Source: CAVYXF01 sp963772335
GTDB lineage: Bacteria; Pseudomonadota; Alphaproteobacteria; Rhizobiales; Rhodomicrobiaceae
Assembly (NCBI GenBank): GCA_963772335.1
Contig: CAVYXF010000015.1
Coordinates: 62,001-126,000 of the forward strand
Direction of reading: 5' to 3'
Length of the DNA stretch: 64,000 nucleotides
Under the pieces are notes generated by a model. That model ran no database searches. It was not told the origin of the DNA and was given only the letters and a program-made list of their open reading frames with translations. A program made the translations under genes and the position numbers. Of the stretch, positions 1 to 8,526 are shown one piece after another. How positions within the stretch are numbered: the stretch's first letter is position 1; each line of letters opens with the position of its first letter.

Positions 1-6
1 TCTGCG

Positions 7-381
7 ATGAAGCAAGCACTCGTCGTCGACGACTCGCCGGTGATCCGCAAGATTGCGCGGCAAATGCTCGAGCGAATGGATTTTCAGATCCGTGAGGCGG
101 ATAGCGGCGTCACGGCGGCGGAGAATTGCGCGGTCCTGATGCCTGACGTGATCCTCCTGGATTGGAATATGCCTCTTATGAGCGGCATCGATTTCCTAAA
201 GCAGCTTCGCGGAATGCCGGGAGGAGACAAACCCAAAGTGGTGTTTTGCACCACCAAGAACAGCTTCGATAATATTCAGTACGCCATGAGCCTTGGGGCG
301 GATGAGTACATCATGAAGCCGTTCGACGAGGCCATCATTCGCGAGAAGCTCATGCAGATCGGTTTTGCGGTTGGGGAATGA
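7..381 (+). CDS. cheY: CheY-like single-domain response regulator
   Basis: A lone receiver domain of 124 residues, the normal size of CheY. The phosphorylation pocket is intact: acidic pair Asp8-Asp9, phospho-acceptor Asp52 in LLDWNMP, Thr82, and Lys104 in the IMKPF motif. With no output domain it should act by binding a partner such as the flagellar switch. cheR begins 52 bases after its stop on the same strand, so the window opens inside a chemotaxis operon whose kinase and coupling genes must lie upstream. Most of its ribosome binding site is cut off by the window edge. Function as a chemotaxis regulator rests on the neighbour; the receiver fold itself is certain. Confidence 0.93.
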   Translation: MKQALVVDDSPVIRKIARQMLERMDFQIREADSGVTAAENCAVLMPDVILLDWNMPLMSGIDFLKQLRGMPGGDKPKVVFCTTKNSFDNIQYAMSLGADEYIMKPFDEAIIREKLMQIGFAVGE

Positions 382-433
382 GGCGGTGCGGGCGTGTGCT
401 TTCGCGGCCACGCAAGAGGGCGGGCAGAAATTC

Positions 434-1321
434 ATGAACGGGCAACTTCCGGAAAGCGAGGCGCAAAAAACGCGATCCTATGATGCGCTGTGCGCGTATT
501 TGCGCCGCACATCCGGGCTCGTGCTTGATAGCGACAAGCGCTATCTGGTGGAAAGCCGTGTTGCACCGATCGTGCGTCGCGAGGGTTTCTCCGGTCTGAC
601 GGATCTGGTCCGCGCCATGGAGCGGGGGCTCCATCCTGGGCTTGCCCAGGAGGTGGTCCAGGCGATGACCATCAACGAGACCTATTTCTTCCGCGACAAG
701 ATACCCTTCGATACGCTGCGCGACGTCGTGTTGCCGGAGCTGATCAGCGTTCGTGCGAACCGGCGCGCGCTGCGTATCTGGTGCGCTGCCTCATCGACGG
801 GCCAGGAGCCCTATTCGATCGCGATGATCCTGGAGGATTTTGCCCAGCGCCTTGCCGGCTGGCGTGTGGAGATCATCGGCACCGACATTTCCGAGGCTGT
901 TCTCGCCAAGGCGCGGCTCGGTACCTACAGTCAGTTCGAGGTGCAGCGCGGCATGACGACGGCGCAGCTTCTGCGGTTTTTCACGCAAGTGCGCGATGAT
1001 TGGCAGCTCAAGCCCACATTGCGCAACCGGGTAAATTTTCGGCAGCTGAATTTGCTGGACGATTTCTCGTTCCTTGGGACCTTCGACATCATCTTCTGCC
1101 GGAATGTGCTGATCTATTTCGATCCCCCGCGTAAGACAGAAATCCTCAGCCGAATGCGCCGGATTCTGGCCGATGACGGCATGATTGCGCTGGGAGCATC
1201 CGAAAGCGTGCTAGGGCTTTCGACCGATTTCTCCCCGCACCCGGCGCATCGCGGGTTCTTTCAGCTTGGCAGGGCGGGCGCGCCAAGATCTTACGGCACA
1301 GTCGGCCGCGGGCAGGGTTAG
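434..1321 (+). CDS. cheR: chemotaxis protein methyltransferase CheR
   Basis: A 295-residue S-adenosylmethionine-dependent methyltransferase that methylates glutamates of chemoreceptors for adaptation. The CheR layout is complete: an N-terminal helical domain (about 10-75), the NETYFFR motif (81-87), the SAM-binding stretch WCAASSTGQE (116-125), Asp151 in GTDIS, and FCRNVLIYF (221-229). I chose ATG 434 because a GAGGGCGGG purine run lies just ahead of it. A TTG at 365 in the same frame would overlap cheY and add residues unlike the family. The gene converges on the LysM gene with only 8 bases between stops, leaving no room for a terminator. Confidence 0.95.
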   Translation: MNGQLPESEAQKTRSYDALCAYLRRTSGLVLDSDKRYLVESRVAPIVRREGFSGLTDLVRAMERGLHPGLAQEVVQAMTINETYFFRDKIPFDTLRDVVLPELISVRANRRALRIWCAASSTGQEPYSIAMILEDFAQRLAGWRVEIIGTDISEAVLAKARLGTYSQFEVQRGMTTAQLLRFFTQVRDDWQLKPTLRNRVNFRQLNLLDDFSFLGTFDIIFCRNVLIYFDPPRKTEILSRMRRILADDGMIALGASESVLGLSTDFSPHPAHRGFFQLGRAGAPRSYGTVGRGQG

Positions 1322-1329
1322 GGAGCGCC

Positions 1330-2586
1330 TCAGCGCGGCATCGCGAAGCGCTGCGCCGGGTAGATCAGGTCCGGATTGCGGATCTGGCCCCGGTTGCTCC
1401 GAAAGATCTGCGTATATTTTGCACCGCTCCCATAGCGCCGCTCCGCGATTTGCCACAGCGTGTCGCCGCGGCGAACGATGATCACGCCGGCGTCCTCGTC
1501 GTCCCCTTCGCTTGCCTGTGCATCTGTCCCGGCGAGCTTCACCGGTCCGGTATTGTCGCCTTCCGGCGTGGCGGTGGCGACATCTGCCGCTGCTTCAGCC
1601 TGGGGCTGCACAGCCCGAGCGGTTGGTCGGTCTTGCGGAACGTTCTGTTCGTTATTCGATGCTAAGGCGACCTGCTTCTGGGCGGGTGCCGGATTTGCAG
1701 CGGTGACGGTGTTTGGCACCTGCCGGTCAAAGCTCACTTCCGCGCGCGCCAGCACTTTGCCGTCCGCGATCTCGACGCTGTCGGCGCGTATCTGATGCGA
1801 GCCGGGCACCAGCTCACGGACGGCCTTGAGCGCCCAGCTCCCGGTCGCATCGATCGTAGCTGTGCCGAGGAATTCGTTGTCGGCGTAAAGCATGAGGCGG
1901 GCGCCCGGCGTCCCTCGACCGCTCAGAAACAACGTGCTGCGCCCGCTGGCCTGATCATAGTCGATAGCGGAAAAGCTCACCTCGGCCGGCACGTCCTCAA
2001 TCGGCTTCGAGCTCGGCTTGAAAGGTGGTTTCTCAAGTGTGGCGGTAGCGCTCGAGCCCACGGCACTCAGCTTCTTGTCGTCCAACAGCGGCGGCGACAT
2101 CTGCAGGACGCGCGTCGCCTGGCCCTCTTCCGTCAGCGCAACCAGTGGCTGGCCTTTTCCGGGATCGCCGACGGACAACGCAAGTCGCTGCTTGGAAAAC
2201 AGCGTCTGACCGCCCTTGGGAGCCTGCGCTTTCAGCTGAAGCGAATGTTCGCCGGCGGCGATCGGGGTGGTCGGCTGAATCACCCACTCGCCATTGGCAT
2301 CGGCAACAGCCGTACCGACGACTTTGCCGTTGCTTTCCACTGTTGTTGTCCAGCCTGGCTCGGCCCGGCCGGCCATGACGAGGTCCCCGGTCGGCTCTGC
2401 CCGCACCACATCGAAGGTGGGACGCACCGTCCCTTGCGCCTTGGTTTGCTGCTCGCCCGAGCTAGGTGCCCCTGGCTCCCCCGTGCCTGGCAGCCATGGG
2501 AGCTGCGAACCATTATGAGAGCCGTAATAGATGCCTGTTGCGACTGCAACCAGCAAAACAAGAAGCAATAAACGTACTCTGCGCAT
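1330..2586 (-). CDS. membrane-anchored LysM-domain envelope protein
   Basis: A 418-residue protein with an uncleaved or signal-type hydrophobic segment at residues 4-20, then a long Pro/Ala/Gln-rich periplasmic region with two Ig-like stretches (about 55-130 and 200-290, each with a GxWxLK or GEWxI strand). A single C-terminal LysM domain (about 367-416) starts at VRRGDTLWQIA. LysM binds peptidoglycan glycan strands. This build, an N-terminal membrane anchor plus C-terminal LysM, is common among rhizobial peptidoglycan-binding proteins. No catalytic domain is visible, so an enzymatic role is not supported. It converges with cheR and appears monocistronic. Family assignment is sure; function beyond wall binding is unknown. 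Confidence 0.8.
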   Translation of the reverse strand: MRRVRLLLLVLLVAVATGIYYGSHNGSQLPWLPGTGEPGAPSSGEQQTKAQGTVRPTFDVVRAEPTGDLVMAGRAEPGWTTTVESNGKVVGTAVADANGEWVIQPTTPIAAGEHSLQLKAQAPKGGQTLFSKQRLALSVGDPGKGQPLVALTEEGQATRVLQMSPPLLDDKKLSAVGSSATATLEKPPFKPSSKPIEDVPAEVSFSAIDYDQASGRSTLFLSGRGTPGARLMLYADNEFLGTATIDATGSWALKAVRELVPGSHQIRADSVEIADGKVLARAEVSFDRQVPNTVTAANPAPAQKQVALASNNEQNVPQDRPTARAVQPQAEAAADVATATPEGDNTGPVKLAGTDAQASEGDDEDAGVIIVRRGDTLWQIAERRYGSGAKYTQIFRSNRGQIRNPDLIYPAQRFAMPR

Positions 2587-3068
2587 AAGCCCGACCTTCT
2601 CAATGCGCTAACAGGCGGCTTTCCGGGCGAACGTGCCGGTCACCATTAAACTGGTTCATTTGTCCCTCAGGTGAGCACAATGGCTGGCTCACACGCGGAC
2701 CGGGAAAGAACCTTCTTTTCTAAAATCCAGCTCTTTCAAGCACCTCCGACCCGTCCTTTGAGATCAGACCCACCCATACTCTATCCCAATTTAGGAGTAT
2801 GGCATGTGCAGGGCCGGAACGGGTCAGGGGTTTGTATTTACCATGAACTTCATGGCAAGTGAACCGTCACCAGCCGAAAGCATTTTCTGCAAAAGCAGCG
2901 CGAAGCACGCCGGACCTCACCTCGCAATGGGGACTGAGGCGTCGCCTTTGCTTCTGCCGCCGTTCCCTCTCGGCTTGGAAAGCCAGGCAGCCATATATGC
3001 TGGTGGTCGCAAAATCTGGTTGAGCGACCATATAGGCCCCATTGGGTTCAAGCGAGGTCTGGGCAGAC
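2587..3068. other. 482-base gap with an inverted repeat
   Basis: Divergent promoter region between the LysM gene and the M48 protease gene. Short open frames here (for example 2671-2862 and 2804-3229) have no recognisable protein signature and disagree in frame with the real protease start. The only clear structure is a perfect 8-base inverted repeat, CCATACTC at 2774-2781 and GAGTATGG at 2795-2802, with a 13-base spacer. It could be an operator or a weak hairpin. Confidence 0.5.
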
Positions 3069-3998
3069 GTGGGAAGTGCGCGCAATTTTCTGCATTCGGT
3101 GATCATGGTCGGCGGCATCGGCCTGATCACTGCGCTCTGCGCCTACACGCTTTGGGGCAGAAGCGGGATTCTATGGACGTTCGTTTTCATCTTCGTGCTT
3201 TTGCTGATCAGCCCTCGTATCGCGCCTGAAATCATCCTGCGCATGTATGGCGGGCAGCGTGTGACGGTCGCCTTCGGCGGACAGCTCCTGCGGGCTATCG
3301 AGGAGCTTGCGCGCCGCGCGCAGCTTCCGGCGGTGCCCAAGCTCTATGTCATTCCGAGCCCAGTACTGAATGCATTTGCCACCGGCACCCAGGCCAACTC
3401 GGTGATTGCCATCACCCACGGCATGCTTTCGACCCTTAGCCCACGCGAGATCACCGGGGTGCTGGCCCACGAAATGGGGCATATTCGGCACAATGATCTG
3501 TGGGTGATGAACTTGGCGGATACACTCAGCCGCTATACCTATTTTATGTCCATGTTTGGCGTATTCCTGTTCCTCATCAACCTGCCGCTGATGTTCCTCG
3601 ATCGCGCGCCGATCTCCTGGATCGGCATCATCCTGCTCTATTTCGCGCCGACGCTCTCGAATCTGTTGCAGCTCGGCCTGTCGCGGGCGCGCGAGTACAG
3701 CGCCGATCTGGAGGGCGCGGCGCTTTCCGGTGATCCGGAGGGACTGATGTCGGCGCTTGCCAAAATTGAGCGCTATCAAGGGGGCATCTGGGAGAATATC
3801 TTCCTCCCCGGTCGGCGTGTGCCGGTGCCTTCGCTCCTGCGCACCCATCCGCCGACCGAAGAGCGCATCGCGAGGCTCAAGGAGCTGGCAAAGCCCGCCA
3901 GCCAGCCAATCAATCTTTCAGGAGCCGCTGACGTCGCCACCCATTTCCCGCTGGCGCGGCGGCGACCGAGCTACCATATCAGCGGGCTTTGGTACTGA
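3069..3998 (+). CDS. M48 family membrane zinc metalloprotease (HtpX-like)
   Basis: About 309 residues. Two membrane segments near the N-terminus (roughly 13-27 and 32-50) precede the catalytic domain with the zinc motif HEMGH (134-138) and, after another hydrophobic pair, the third ligand Glu in SRAREYSADLEG. This is the HtpX-like arrangement of an inner-membrane protease that clears misfolded membrane proteins. The C-terminus carries the PPTEERIARL motif usual in the family. I prefer GTG 3069, which has a GCGAGG run 11 bases upstream; TTG 3042 and ATG 3105 are alternatives. It stands 10 bases ahead of the DsbA-like gene and is probably cotranscribed with it. Whether it is the HtpX orthologue or a paralogue is open. 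Confidence 0.85.
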   Translation: MGSARNFLHSVIMVGGIGLITALCAYTLWGRSGILWTFVFIFVLLLISPRIAPEIILRMYGGQRVTVAFGGQLLRAIEELARRAQLPAVPKLYVIPSPVLNAFATGTQANSVIAITHGMLSTLSPREITGVLAHEMGHIRHNDLWVMNLADTLSRYTYFMSMFGVFLFLINLPLMFLDRAPISWIGIILLYFAPTLSNLLQLGLSRAREYSADLEGAALSGDPEGLMSALAKIERYQGGIWENIFLPGRRVPVPSLLRTHPPTEERIARLKELAKPASQPINLSGAADVATHFPLARRRPSYHISGLWY

Positions 3999-4008
3999 GA
4001 GTTTCGCA

Positions 4009-4662
4009 ATGGAACACCCAATCCTGACCATCGAGGTGGTCTCCGACGCAATCTGTCCCTGGTGCTGGATCGGCAAGCGGCAGATCGAGCGGGCAAGAGC
4101 GTTGCTTGGCGGAAAGCTGACCATCGCCACCCGCTGGCTGCCTTTTGAGCTCAACCCCGGCATGCCGAAGGATGGCGTGCCACGCCGCGTTTACAGGCAG
4201 GCGAAATTCGGCTCACTCGATTATTCCGACAAGCTCGATGCGCGCGTCGCCGAGGCGGGCCGGGCCGTTGGTCTCGACTTTCATTTCGACCGGGTCAGCT
4301 GGACGCCCAACACATTCGATGCGCATCGCGTGATCTGGCTCGCCGGGCAGAAAGGCGTGCAGGAGCCTGTCGTTGAAGGCCTGTTCCACGCCTATTTCGA
4401 GGAAGGCCGCAATATCGGGGAGGCTGCGGTGCTGACCGAGGTCGCCCAGACCGCCGGCATCGATGGCGTCAAGGTAGCAAAGCTCCTCGCCTCGGGAATG
4501 GGGGCTGCGGAAGTGCGCGAAGAGCTGGAGCGCGCGCACGATATCGGCGTCGACAGCGTGCCGACGATCCTGATAAACGGCGAGCCGCTGATTTCCGGTG
4601 CCGCTCCCGCCGATCAGCTCGCGGCGGCGCTCCTGAAAGCGAGCAGCTTACAGCGCGTCTAG
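4009..4662 (+). CDS. DsbA-family (FrnE-like) thiol oxidoreductase
   Basis: 217 residues with a thioredoxin-fold active site CPWC at Cys16-Cys19 and a C-terminal cis-proline strand in DSVPTILIN. There is no signal peptide, so it should be cytosolic, as in the FrnE/polyketide-type branch rather than periplasmic DsbA. Proteins of this branch act as disulfide isomerases or glutathione-linked isomerases; the substrate cannot be told. ATG 4009 is chosen over an upstream in-frame start that would run through the protease gene. It ends on the base before the hydrogenase maturation protease gene begins on the other strand, so the two operons abut with no gap. Confidence 0.88.
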   Translation: MEHPILTIEVVSDAICPWCWIGKRQIERARALLGGKLTIATRWLPFELNPGMPKDGVPRRVYRQAKFGSLDYSDKLDARVAEAGRAVGLDFHFDRVSWTPNTFDAHRVIWLAGQKGVQEPVVEGLFHAYFEEGRNIGEAAVLTEVAQTAGIDGVKVAKLLASGMGAAEVREELERAHDIGVDSVPTILINGEPLISGAAPADQLAAALLKASSLQRV

Positions 4663-5154
4663 TCACTGCCTCGCCGGCGGTTGTCCCCCACGCATCGAGA
4701 GATCGGCCAGCAATCGCGCGGTTAATCTGTCAATGGCCGCTTCGACCTCTGGCGTTAGTGCCTGTCCTGCCTCGTATTGGCCAGCCTCGATGGCAAAGAC
4801 GACGCATTCGCCGGGCAATTCTCCGAGCGCGCGGGCAAGCTCGATCGCCTCCCCAAGGCCAAGGCCGTGCGAGAGCGGCGTCTGAGCGCTCATAGGAAGT
4901 GGAGCCTCACTCACATCGAACCGGTGGATGGTGCCGGGCTCGTGGCCGGATACGCTCGCATCGACGAGGAAGGCCCGCGCTGCACCGGCAAGATAAGGGA
5001 GGAGAGCAGAGGCCTCGGCGCGATGCTCGAGAATGCGGACTCCGTCGATGCCGGTTTCAGCAAGCCGTCGCGCCACCAGACATCCAGCGCCGTCATCGCC
5101 TCGGTCTGGATTGCCTATGCCGATGACGAGCGTCGCCGCAGGCGCGTTAGCCAC
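4663..5154 (-). CDS. [NiFe]-hydrogenase maturation endopeptidase
   Basis: 163 residues. The N-terminal GIGNPDRGDDGAG motif is the signature of the HyaD/HoxM/HycI peptidases, which clip the C-terminal tail of the large subunit once nickel is in place. The aspartates of GDD and the Asp of FLVDAS are the expected nickel-sensing acids; the later SHGLGLGEAIELAR stretch also fits. The start is GTG 5154, overlapping the end of the large-subunit gene by 8 bases, so the two are translationally coupled. It is the last gene of the hydrogenase operon. Its presence supports an active, correctly processed enzyme; the hyp genes for metal insertion are not in this window. Confidence 0.88.
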   Translation of the reverse strand: MANAPAATLVIGIGNPDRGDDGAGCLVARRLAETGIDGVRILEHRAEASALLPYLAGAARAFLVDASVSGHEPGTIHRFDVSEAPLPMSAQTPLSHGLGLGEAIELARALGELPGECVVFAIEAGQYEAGQALTPEVEAAIDRLTARLLADLSMRGGQPPARQ

Positions 5155-6439
5155 GATCCATGTCCAGCCGCAGAAAATGCGTCGCGCAGGAGATGCACGG
5201 ATCGTAGTTGCGGATGGTCTGCTCGCAGCGCACGCGAAGTGCCTCGTCCGGCAGGTCGAGGAAGGTCTCGATGAACTGCGTGAGGTCCTCCTCCATCGAG
5301 GCCTGGTTCTGCGAGGTCGGCGGCACGATCTGCGCTTCGGCGATGGTACCGTCCTCCTCCAGCCCGTAGCGGTGATAGAGCAGGCCGCGCGGAGCTTCTG
5401 TGGCGGCATAACCGGTGCCAGCGCGCGGCACTATGATTGCGGCGGGCGCGACCGGCTCCTCATAGGCTTCGATCAGGCGCAACGCCTCGTCGCAGGCGTG
5501 AAGCGTCTCAACGGCGCGCACCATGATGCTCTGATAGGGGTTGGCGCAGGTCTCGCCGAGGCCGGCCTCGTGCGCCGCCTCCTGAACGAGCGGCGACAGG
5601 CGGTCGAAGTTCAGGCTGTAGCGCGCCAGCGGCCCAACCAGATAGGCACCGCCCCCATTGCGGAAGAGCGAATGCAGCGCGGTGGTGCGCGGCACATGCA
5701 GCTCCTCGAAATGCGCGTCATAATCGCTAACAGCGATGTCGAGCCCTTTGCTGGAGACAATCCGACCCTCGTTGAAGGGATATTCGTTCGGATGGCGGAG
5801 GGCGACGAAGGTGTAGTCGCGCTGGCGGTCAGGAAAGTCGAAAGTTGAGACCCAGCGCAGCAGCCCGAGAGATAAGTCGCGTGCGGTCTTCAGCTTTTCG
5901 GTAATCGGGGCAAACTCTGCCTTGCGCGGCGCTCGGTAAAAGCCGCCGACGCGGACATTGATCGGATGGATTTCCCGACCGCCGAGAAAGGTGAGCAGCT
6001 CGTTGCCGGTCTTCTTCAGCGCCAGCGCCGATCGCACCATGTCGCCGTAGTCCTGCGCCATGGCCGCAACGCCGTCATAGCCGAGGAAATCCGGCGCGTG
6101 CAGCATGGTGATGTGCAGCACATGACTTTCGATCCACTCGCCGCAATAGAGGAGCCGCCGCAGCGCCCGGATTTGCGGCGATATCGAAACACCGAGCGCG
6201 TTCTCCATCGCATGGACGGTGCTCATCTGATAGGCGACCGGGCAAATGCCGCAGATGCGCGCCGTCATGTCGGGCGCTTCGGAAAAAGCGCGGCCGCGCA
6301 GAAAGGCCTCAAAGAAGCGCGGCGGCTCGAAGATGTTGAACTCTGCGCTCTCGATCTTGCCGTCGCGAACGACGACTTTCATCGCGCCTTCGCCCTCGAC
6401 GCGGGGAAGGTAATCGACCTTGATCGTCCTACTGTCCAT
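5147..6439 (-). CDS. hyhL: [NiFe]-hydrogenase large (alpha) subunit, group 3b type
   Basis: 430 residues. It binds the Ni-Fe(CN)2CO site through four cysteines, all present: Cys63 and Cys66 in RICGICP, and Cys415 and Cys418 in DPCISCATH. The length and the four-subunit operon (beta, gamma, delta, alpha) match the cytosolic NADP-linked group 3b or sulfhydrogenase family, which couples H2 oxidation or evolution to NAD(P)(H) and can reduce polysulfide in some archaea. The tail after His421 is only nine residues, the piece the downstream peptidase would remove. The ATG overlaps the small-subunit gene by 11 bases. Assignment to group 3b is from layout and motifs. Confidence 0.92.
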   Translation of the reverse strand: MDSRTIKVDYLPRVEGEGAMKVVVRDGKIESAEFNIFEPPRFFEAFLRGRAFSEAPDMTARICGICPVAYQMSTVHAMENALGVSISPQIRALRRLLYCGEWIESHVLHITMLHAPDFLGYDGVAAMAQDYGDMVRSALALKKTGNELLTFLGGREIHPINVRVGGFYRAPRKAEFAPITEKLKTARDLSLGLLRWVSTFDFPDRQRDYTFVALRHPNEYPFNEGRIVSSKGLDIAVSDYDAHFEELHVPRTTALHSLFRNGGGAYLVGPLARYSLNFDRLSPLVQEAAHEAGLGETCANPYQSIMVRAVETLHACDEALRLIEAYEEPVAPAAIIVPRAGTGYAATEAPRGLLYHRYGLEEDGTIAEAQIVPPTSQNQASMEEDLTQFIETFLDLPDEALRVRCEQTIRNYDPCISCATHFLRLDMDRG

Positions 6440-7208
6440 GCCGCTCGCCCTCCTCCCGGAAGCCGGGGGCGTTGACGTTGAAGGTCTGGTAGATGCGCTT
6501 CAGGTCGCGCTCTCCCATGCCGAGCGCGGCCAGATGAGGCGTCAACCCTGGCGCGTTCGGCGTCTCCTTCGGGCCAAAGCACCCGTAACAGCCCCGGTCG
6601 TAGCTCGGGCAGATTGCGCCGCAGCCGGCATGAGTTATGGGGCCGAGACACGGGGTGCCATGCGCGACCATCACGCAGACATTGCCACGTAGCTTGCATT
6701 CGATGCAGGTCGAATGCGCCGGTGTTACCGGCCGGCGCCCGGCCAGATAGGCCGAGATCACCTCGATGAGCTGGTGCTTGCTGATCGGGCAGCCGCGCAG
6801 CTCGAAATCGACTTTGATGTGGTCGGAGATCGGCGTGGAGGTCGCCAGGGAGTTGATGTACTCCGGCTGCGCGTAAACGATGGAGGCATATTCGCGCACG
6901 TCGGCGAAATTGCGCAGCGCCTGGATGCCGCCCGAGGTCGCGCAGGCACCGATGGTGATCAGCGTGTCGGAGCGGGCGCGGACATCGTGGATCCGCTCGG
7001 CGTCGTGCGGCGTGGTGATCGAGCCCTCGACCAGCGAGAGGTCGTAGCGGCCCTCGTCCACGCTGGAGCGCGCCTCGGGGAAATAAGCGATATCGATGGC
7101 CCCGGCGACCGCCAGCAGCTCGTCCTCGCAGTCCAGCAAGGAGAGCTGGCAGCCGTCGCAGCTCGCGAACTTCCACACCGCGAGCCTCGGCTTCCGGTTC
7201 GCCGCCAT
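6429..7208 (-). CDS. hyhS: [NiFe]-hydrogenase small (delta) subunit
   Basis: 259 residues. It carries the Fe-S relay from the active site: Cys17 and Cys20 in SCDGCQ, followed by cysteine groups in CIECKLRGNVC and the C-terminal CGAICPSYDRGCYGC region. There is no twin-arginine signal, so the enzyme stays in the cytoplasm, as expected for group 3. One base separates its start codon from the stop of the gamma-subunit gene, and its end overlaps the large-subunit start. The large and small subunits form the catalytic half of the heterotetramer. Confidence 0.92.
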   Translation of the reverse strand: MAANRKPRLAVWKFASCDGCQLSLLDCEDELLAVAGAIDIAYFPEARSSVDEGRYDLSLVEGSITTPHDAERIHDVRARSDTLITIGACATSGGIQALRNFADVREYASIVYAQPEYINSLATSTPISDHIKVDFELRGCPISKHQLIEVISAYLAGRRPVTPAHSTCIECKLRGNVCVMVAHGTPCLGPITHAGCGAICPSYDRGCYGCFGPKETPNAPGLTPHLAALGMGERDLKRIYQTFNVNAPGFREEGERHGQ

Positions 7209-7209
7209 C

Positions 7210-8085
7210 TTAGAACTCCTTCAGCGGTAGGAGGTGCCGGATCCTGTCGTGCCGAAACACGGGGCCGTCCTTGCAGATAAAGGTCGGGCCCCACTGGCAA
7301 TGACCGCACAGGCCGATGGCGCACTTCATGTTGCGCTCCATGGACAGGTAAATTCCCTCATCGGGCATCTCCGCCTCCAGCAGCGCCATGACGGAGAAGC
7401 GCATCATTACCTCCGGCCCGCACACGAGCGCGATGCTGTTCATCGGATCGAAGCTCGCGCGCACAATCAGCTTGGTGACCACCCCGACATTGCCATGCCA
7501 GCTCGGGTCGGCATGATCGACTGTGACATCCACCTCGATGTCGAGCCGGCGCCGCCATTGCTCCAGCTCCTCGCGGTAGAGGATCTGGTCCGGGCTGCGC
7601 GTCCCGTAGAGCAGAGCGATGCGGCCATATCGCTCGCGATTGGCGAGCAGGTGATAGATCGCCGGCCTGAGCGGTGCGAGACCGAGACCGCCAGCCAGGA
7701 CCACCACATCCTGTCCGTCGGCTTCCGCCATCGGCCAGCCGACGCCGAAGGGTCCGCGCAGGCCAAGCACATCGCCGGGCCGAACCCTGGTCAGCGCCGC
7801 CGAGACCGGGCCGACCGCGCGGATGGTGTGGACGAGGCGGCTCTGATCGTTCGCGTCGCCGCTGAAGCTGATCGCGGATTCGCCAACACCGAAGGCGGTC
7901 AGCATGTTGAACTGGCCCGGCGTAAAGGGCGTGAGCTCGCTCGCCGCCTCGCCCTCCAGGACAAGATCGAGCGTCGCTACTTCCCCGATCTCCTGCCGGA
8001 TAGCCGCCACACGGGCGACGCGCGGCAGCATCGGATCGGCGAAGGGCGAGGCCGCTATCGGACTATTTCGAAGCGCCATAGACAT
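7210..8085 (-). CDS. hyhG: hydrogenase gamma subunit, FAD/NAD(P)-binding diaphorase
   Basis: About 291 residues of the ferredoxin-NADP reductase family. The FAD-binding barrel (about 15-110) contains FTPGQFNML; the nucleotide-binding half contains VLAGGLGLAPLRPA and ALVCGPEVMM. The C-terminus has the [2Fe-2S] cysteine set CAIGLCGHC followed by a fourth Cys in FICKDG, as in dihydroorotate dehydrogenase PyrK and sulfhydrogenase gamma subunits. It passes electrons between NAD(P)(H) and the beta subunit. ATG 8085 overlaps the preceding cNMP-binding gene by 23 bases; ATG 8079 is an alternative and neither has a strong ribosome site. Confidence 0.9.
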   Translation of the reverse strand: MSMALRNSPIAASPFADPMLPRVARVAAIRQEIGEVATLDLVLEGEAASELTPFTPGQFNMLTAFGVGESAISFSGDANDQSRLVHTIRAVGPVSAALTRVRPGDVLGLRGPFGVGWPMAEADGQDVVVLAGGLGLAPLRPAIYHLLANRERYGRIALLYGTRSPDQILYREELEQWRRRLDIEVDVTVDHADPSWHGNVGVVTKLIVRASFDPMNSIALVCGPEVMMRFSVMALLEAEMPDEGIYLSMERNMKCAIGLCGHCQWGPTFICKDGPVFRHDRIRHLLPLKEF

Positions 8086-8524
8086 CAAGCAATTGCAGCC
8101 GGGTTGTGTGGAGGCGGTCGACCAGGACTGGCACGAAGCGCTTCATCAGCTCATAGCCGAGATTGTGATCGGCTTCGCATTTGCCGCGCAGGCAATTGGC
8201 GTCGAGCGCGATGGCGCGCACCAACTCCAGCGCCTTGGCGTCATAGCGCCAGCGATAGGGCGGGATCAGCCACGACATGCCGATGATGTCGCCTTCGCCG
8301 GCGGTCTGGAAGGTCAGCGCGCCGCGCCCTGGCGCCGCAATCTGCTGTGCTACCCGTCCGTGACGGATGAGATAGAGGTAATCCGCTGGATCACCCTCGT
8401 GAAACAGATACTGGTTTGCAGTAAAGACGACGTTCTTGGCGCAGCCCGCGACCAGCTTGCCAAAAGCCGCGTCGAGCCCTGCGAAGAAGCGATGCTCGCA
8501 AACGGTGCGCTCTAGCCCTTCCAT
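8063..8524 (-). CDS. cyclic nucleotide-binding domain protein in hydrogenase operon
   Basis: 153 residues consisting of a Crp-like cNMP-binding barrel (about 15-125), with FHEGDPADYLYLIRHGRV and a GEGDIIGMSWL phosphate-cassette-like stretch, and a short helical tail. No helix-turn-helix follows, so it is not a DNA-binding regulator on its own. It sits between the beta and gamma genes, 2 bases after the beta stop and overlapping gamma. That position suggests a regulatory or assembly partner of the hydrogenase, perhaps gating it by a nucleotide. Similar small cNMP-binding proteins occur in other group 3b operons, but I know of no proven function. Confidence 0.8.
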   Translation of the reverse strand: MEGLERTVCEHRFFAGLDAAFGKLVAGCAKNVVFTANQYLFHEGDPADYLYLIRHGRVAQQIAAPGRGALTFQTAGEGDIIGMSWLIPPYRWRYDAKALELVRAIALDANCLRGKCEADHNLGYELMKRFVPVLVDRLHTTRLQLLDVYGASK

Positions 8525-8526
8525 GG

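Noticed and set aside
7234..8286. 350-codon open frame opposite the hydrogenase gamma gene
   Set aside because: Antisense shadow; the minus-strand genes show cofactor motifs and proper overlaps.
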